A DNA stretch of 9,556 nucleotides from an uncultured Bacteroidales bacterium (GTDB lineage: Bacteria > Bacteroidota > Bacteroidia > Bacteroidales > F082). The notes beneath the pieces are model-generated. The model had not been told where the DNA came from. It saw only the letters and a program-made list of their open reading frames with translations, and searched no databases. Position 1 is the first letter of the stretch. Every line of letters begins with the position of its first letter. A program made the position numbers and the translations under genes. The stretch spans positions 1-9,556 of the forward strand of contig CALGBV010000209.1 of the NCBI GenBank assembly GCA_937884015.1, written 5' to 3'. Shown piece by piece: positions 6,457 to 9,556 of the stretch.

Positions 6457-9400
6457 AAATGAATCTTCATATTGGGAAAATATGCCGCTGTTTCCTCGCG
6501 GTATTTGCCTTTGTCCCATTGGCGGTTTCCGCACAAAATCATGTCAGCCAATCTGTGCTGAGTCAATACACTTGGCACAGGATGGGGGTGACGCAAGAAG
6601 GAGTCTATAAACTGGATTACAATGCGCTTCGTGCCATGCAGATGGATGTGGAGCATCTCAATCCCAATGAGATACGCATTTTCGGTAATCCTGCCGGTGT
6701 CTTGCCCGAAAAGAATTCCGATACGCGCTATGACGATTTGACCGAGATGGCGATTTTTGTCAGCGGCGCCGAAGATGGCCGTTTCGATGCCGATGATTAT
6801 GTGCTTTTCTATGGCCAGGAACCGACTTGCTGGAAAGTGACGGATGGCCTGGCTATGAAATACGAAAGACGCAAGAATCCATATTCCGACACCACCTATT
6901 ATTATATATGTGCTGACAGTGGCGTGGCGGGACTTCGCGTTGGCTCGCAGCCTTCAGCTGATATTGAGGGCGCAACGAATGTCGTTACCGAGTTCCCTGA
7001 TTATGCCTGGCATGATGCGGAACTGTTTTCGCCTTATAATTCGGGCCGAAATTGGTTTGGTGAGCAGCTGACTTCGGTTGATACGGCTCTTTATTTGCAG
7101 TTTGTTTTCCCTAATTTGGTCAAAAGCAAGCCGATAGAATACAAAGTGGTTGCCATGGGACGCAGCAGGAATGGGTCAATCCATTACGATGTTTGGGCAA
7201 ATGACAGTCATTTGGTCGCCGATGGAACCATTGGAGCAATTTCGGATAACTCACACTCGTATGGCAAAGATACCACGCGCACGGGGCAGATGCAAAGCGA
7301 AAGCGACACTGTCGATTTCCAGTTTTTGCTGCAGCCTCGCGTGGCGGGTCAGTTGCTTTATCTCGATTATGTGGAGTTTTACTGTTGGCGTGAACTGAAA
7401 CGTGTCGGCAATCTCTTTTCATTCCGTTTGCGTCCCGACCAGCTGAGCCATTCGAATACGGCGGTATGGGTGCGCAATATGTCGCACGAATATCAGGTTT
7501 GGGATGTCAGCAATCCGGTGCGTCCTGCCGTTCAGGAAGGTGTGATGAGTTCTGACAATTTCGTGTTCGGTGTCGAGAATAAGACTGAACGCCGTTATTT
7601 CACTTTCAAGCCTTCGGCGGCTTTGACGGTGGCTTCGGTGAATCCTGTCGCAAACCAAAACCTTCATGCTGTTGCGCAGGCCGATATGCTCATCATCACG
7701 CCAAAAGTGTTTTGGGAACAGGCTCAGGCTTTGGCCGATTTTCATCAAAATGACGATGGCTTGCAGAGTGTGGTTGTCGATTTGGACGAGATTTACAATG
7801 AGTTTGGCACCGGAACGCCCGACCCGTCAGGCATACGCGATTTCATCCGCATGGTGTATCAACGAAGCGAAGGACAATTGAAATATGTGCTGCTGTTCGG
7901 AAAAGGTTCTCACGATTTCCGCAACATCAGAGGATTTGGCAAAAACTATGTGCCTCCTTACGAGGCCGAGACTTCCTTAGGCCAAACGGCAAGTTTCTGC
8001 ACTGATGATTTTTATGCCATGATGGATGATAATGAAGGCGTTAATAGCGGCGGCCGTGTCGATTTGGGCGTTGGTCGTCTGCCGGTCACATCGGTTGAGG
8101 AAGCCGAGACGGTTTTGCGGAAAATATATCATTATGCCGATTTGTCGGCGACGCACGGCTCGTGGAGGACCAATCACTTGTTTACGGCTGATGACGAGCA
8201 GAATGAATATGCCGATCATGCCGAGCAATGTAGTGACATCATTAGTGATGAAAATCATGCCATGAATGCGCAGAAGGTTTATCTGGATGCTTATCCGCAA
8301 TATACCTCGCCCTCGGGCAATGTGGCTCCCGATGCCACCGCCGAGTTGGTGCGCCGTTTTGAAAAGGGCGTCTTGGCCATGCAGTATCATGGTCATGGCG
8401 GCGTTAGGGGCTTGACGGATGAAAAGATGCTGACCAATACCGAAATCATGAACATGACCAATTACGATTGCATGCCTTTCGTGCTGACCGCCACTTGCGA
8501 GTTCAGTCAGTTCGATGACCCGTCTTTCGTTTCGGCTGGCGAGCTGATGTTCACTTTGCCTACGGGTGGTTCTGTCGCCATGCTGACTACGGTGCGGCCA
8601 ACCGTTGGCAACAACAATATTAATATTGCCAAAGCCTTGATGCACAGAATGTACACGCCCGATGGCGACAAGGCTTCGCGCTTTGGCGACATTGTGAAAG
8701 ACACCAAGGCAGATAACAGCAATTTTTCTACGACAAACAATCCCAGCAAAAACATCAGTTACGTGTTTTTCGGCGACCCGGCCTTGCGTTTCGCTGCGCC
8801 TGTCGAAAAGGTGCTGACGGTTAAGATGAACGGGGAGGAACTTGACCATGAAATTGCGCTTCATGCCATGAGTATGGTCAATGTGGAAGGCGAAATCAGG
8901 AAAGCCGATGGTAGCCTCGATGCCGCTTTCAATGGTGAAGTGGAGTTGCGTTTCTTTGATAAGGAATCGGTCTTTACGACTTTGGGCAGCAGCCCTGTGG
9001 CCGATCCGGTGCGTAATTTCACGTTCTTCAACGATGTGCTTTTCCAAGGCAAGGCGACGGTGAAGCAAGGCAAGTTCAGTTTCAGTTTCCAAGTGCCGCG
9101 CGACATCAATTTGCAGGAAGGCAAACCGCGTTTCAGCTATTATGCCTACGATTCGATTCGCCAGATTGATGCCATGGGCGTGTTTGAAGATGTGGTTTTG
9201 GGCGGTATCGACCCGACGGCAATTGTCGACAATGAAGGTCCGAAAATCAATTTCTATTGGGAAACGCCAAGTTTCCAAAATGGCGATACCGTGGCGAATA
9301 GGGGAACGCTTTATGCCGAACTATATGATGCCCAAGGCATTTATCATTATGATTATGGTTTGGGCCGCGATATTATCTTGAATGGTAATGTGCAGGGTTT

Positions 9401-9551
9401 TAATAATATGCGCCTTAATGATGCCTTTGAACCAGTTCTCAATGATTTCCGCCGTGGACGAATTGCGGTGCCTGTTTCGGAACTGGAGCCTGGCTTTTAC
9501 ACCTTTACCTTTTCCAGCAGTAACAGGAATCAAATCCAATCCATAACGTGA
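6453..9551 (+). CDS. Second PorU-like C25 cysteine peptidase, lacking the C-terminal sorting domain
   Basis: This is a diverged paralogue of the upstream porU. I start it at the ATG at 6453, which overlaps the upstream stop as ATGA and begins a clear signal peptide (cleavage expected after VSA, residue 27); a TTG at 6447 is also in frame but less likely. The protein is 1032 residues. The N-terminal PorU domain aligns without gaps (about 50 of 95 residues identical, by hand count from SVLSQYTWHRMG). The C25 domain has EIYNEFG, GIRDFIRMVYQ, FCTDDF, DLGVGRLPV, YHGHGG with His648 and TATCEFSQFDD with Cys682, so the catalytic pair is kept at the same 34-residue spacing. Changes at family-conserved places are Asp to Lys484 in the LLFGKGS strand and Glu to Val651 after HGG. 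The C-terminal beta domains align up to ELEPGFYTFTF, then the protein ends 12 residues later, about 113 residues short and without a sorting domain. It could be an active soluble partner, a regulatory pseudo-sortase or a shortened gene. Confidence 0.87.
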   Translation: MKMNLHIGKICRCFLAVFAFVPLAVSAQNHVSQSVLSQYTWHRMGVTQEGVYKLDYNALRAMQMDVEHLNPNEIRIFGNPAGVLPEKNSDTRYDDLTEMAIFVSGAEDGRFDADDYVLFYGQEPTCWKVTDGLAMKYERRKNPYSDTTYYYICADSGVAGLRVGSQPSADIEGATNVVTEFPDYAWHDAELFSPYNSGRNWFGEQLTSVDTALYLQFVFPNLVKSKPIEYKVVAMGRSRNGSIHYDVWANDSHLVADGTIGAISDNSHSYGKDTTRTGQMQSESDTVDFQFLLQPRVAGQLLYLDYVEFYCWRELKRVGNLFSFRLRPDQLSHSNTAVWVRNMSHEYQVWDVSNPVRPAVQEGVMSSDNFVFGVENKTERRYFTFKPSAALTVASVNPVANQNLHAVAQADMLIITPKVFWEQAQALADFHQNDDGLQSVVVDLDEIYNEFGTGTPDPSGIRDFIRMVYQRSEGQLKYVLLFGKGSHDFRNIRGFGKNYVPPYEAETSLGQTASFCTDDFYAMMDDNEGVNSGGRVDLGVGRLPVTSVEEAETVLRKIYHYADLSATHGSWRTNHLFTADDEQNEYADHAEQCSDIISDENHAMNAQKVYLDAYPQYTSPSGNVAPDATAELVRRFEKGVLAMQYHGHGGVRGLTDEKMLTNTEIMNMTNYDCMPFVLTATCEFSQFDDPSFVSAGELMFTLPTGGSVAMLTTVRPTVGNNNINIAKALMHRMYTPDGDKASRFGDIVKDTKADNSNFSTTNNPSKNISYVFFGDPALRFAAPVEKVLTVKMNGEELDHEIALHAMSMVNVEGEIRKADGSLDAAFNGEVELRFFDKESVFTTLGSSPVADPVRNFTFFNDVLFQGKATVKQGKFSFSFQVPRDINLQEGKPRFSYYAYDSIRQIDAMGVFEDVVLGGIDPTAIVDNEGPKINFYWETPSFQNGDTVANRGTLYAELYDAQGIYHYDYGLGRDIILNGNVQGFNNMRLNDAFEPVLNDFRRGRIAVPVSELEPGFYTFTFSSSNRNQIQSIT

Positions 9552-9556
9552 TGTAT
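9551..9556 (+). CDS. Possible start of a third coupled gene (only two codons visible)
   Basis: The stop of the second porU-like gene (TGA, 9549-9551) shares its last base with an ATG (9551-9553) followed by TAT, a TGATG arrangement typical of coupled genes. In related loci porV, the outer-membrane partner of PorU, often follows porU, so it is a reasonable guess, but two codons carry no identity. If the upstream stop instead reflects a frameshift, this would not be a start. Confidence 0.3.

Noticed and set aside
5236..6534. Long antisense reading frame (432 codons) opposite the end of the first porU
   Set aside because: It lies entirely over strongly supported coding sequence, has no recognisable domain, and a similar long antisense frame (7977-9278) lies over the second copy. 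Both are what codon bias of the real genes would produce.
5293..8790. Near-identical DNA in the two porU genes around the FFGDPALR motif (about 5296-5320 and 8767-8791), considered as gene conversion
   Set aside because: The match covers only a strongly conserved protein motif and carries synonymous differences (ggtgatccg versus ggcgacccg); flanking sequence diverges at once, so protein conservation explains it.
7977..9278. Long antisense reading frame (433 codons) opposite the second porU
   Set aside because: The similar size to the other antisense frame is tempting, but it covers a different part of the protein (sense residues about 509-942, against 740 to the end in the first), and its product is Ile/His/Arg-rich without motifs, as expected of a shadow frame.

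Overview
The window reads as a chromosomal core region of a Bacteroidota bacterium, most likely of the order Bacteroidales; I cannot name a genus from it. The evidence is the gene content (murF, a GldJ-type lipoprotein and PorU-type C25 peptidases, all belonging to the type IX secretion system, T9SS, neighbourhood of this phylum), AT-rich leaders without a recognisable Shine-Dalgarno sequence, and promoter-like elements only of the Bacteroidota TAnnTTTG kind. No RNA gene, CRISPR array, insertion sequence or prophage was found.

Layout. Bases 1-1240 (minus) hold murF, the last cytoplasmic step of peptidoglycan precursor synthesis; its 3' end runs off the left edge. A rho-independent terminator hairpin (about 1258-1289) separates it from gldJ (1310-2803, minus), an outer-membrane-type lipoprotein with a formylglycine-generating-enzyme (FGE) fold. 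An AT-rich 215-base divergent region (2804-3018) follows, then two tandem plus-strand genes: a full-length porU (3019-6456, 1145 residues, with a C-terminal T9SS sorting domain) and a second, diverged porU-like gene (6453-9551, 1032 residues). Their reading frames overlap by four bases (ATGA). The second gene stops just where the sorting domain should begin, and its stop overlaps a further ATG (TGATG) at the right edge, so a third coupled gene may follow.

How they work together. In the T9SS, proteins cross the outer membrane and the surface sortase PorU removes their C-terminal signal and attaches them to lipopolysaccharide; GldJ and its relative GldK belong to the periplasmic ring and lipoprotein part of the machinery. 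The murF-gldJ-porU order matches my memory of T9SS loci in this phylum. The unusual element is the translationally coupled pair of PorU-like proteases: one normal, and one that keeps the His/Cys dyad but lacks the sorting domain and has changes at positions otherwise conserved next to the active site. This is the best candidate in the window for an undescribed arrangement. A second oddity is an 8-base tandem repeat embedded in the murF reading frame.
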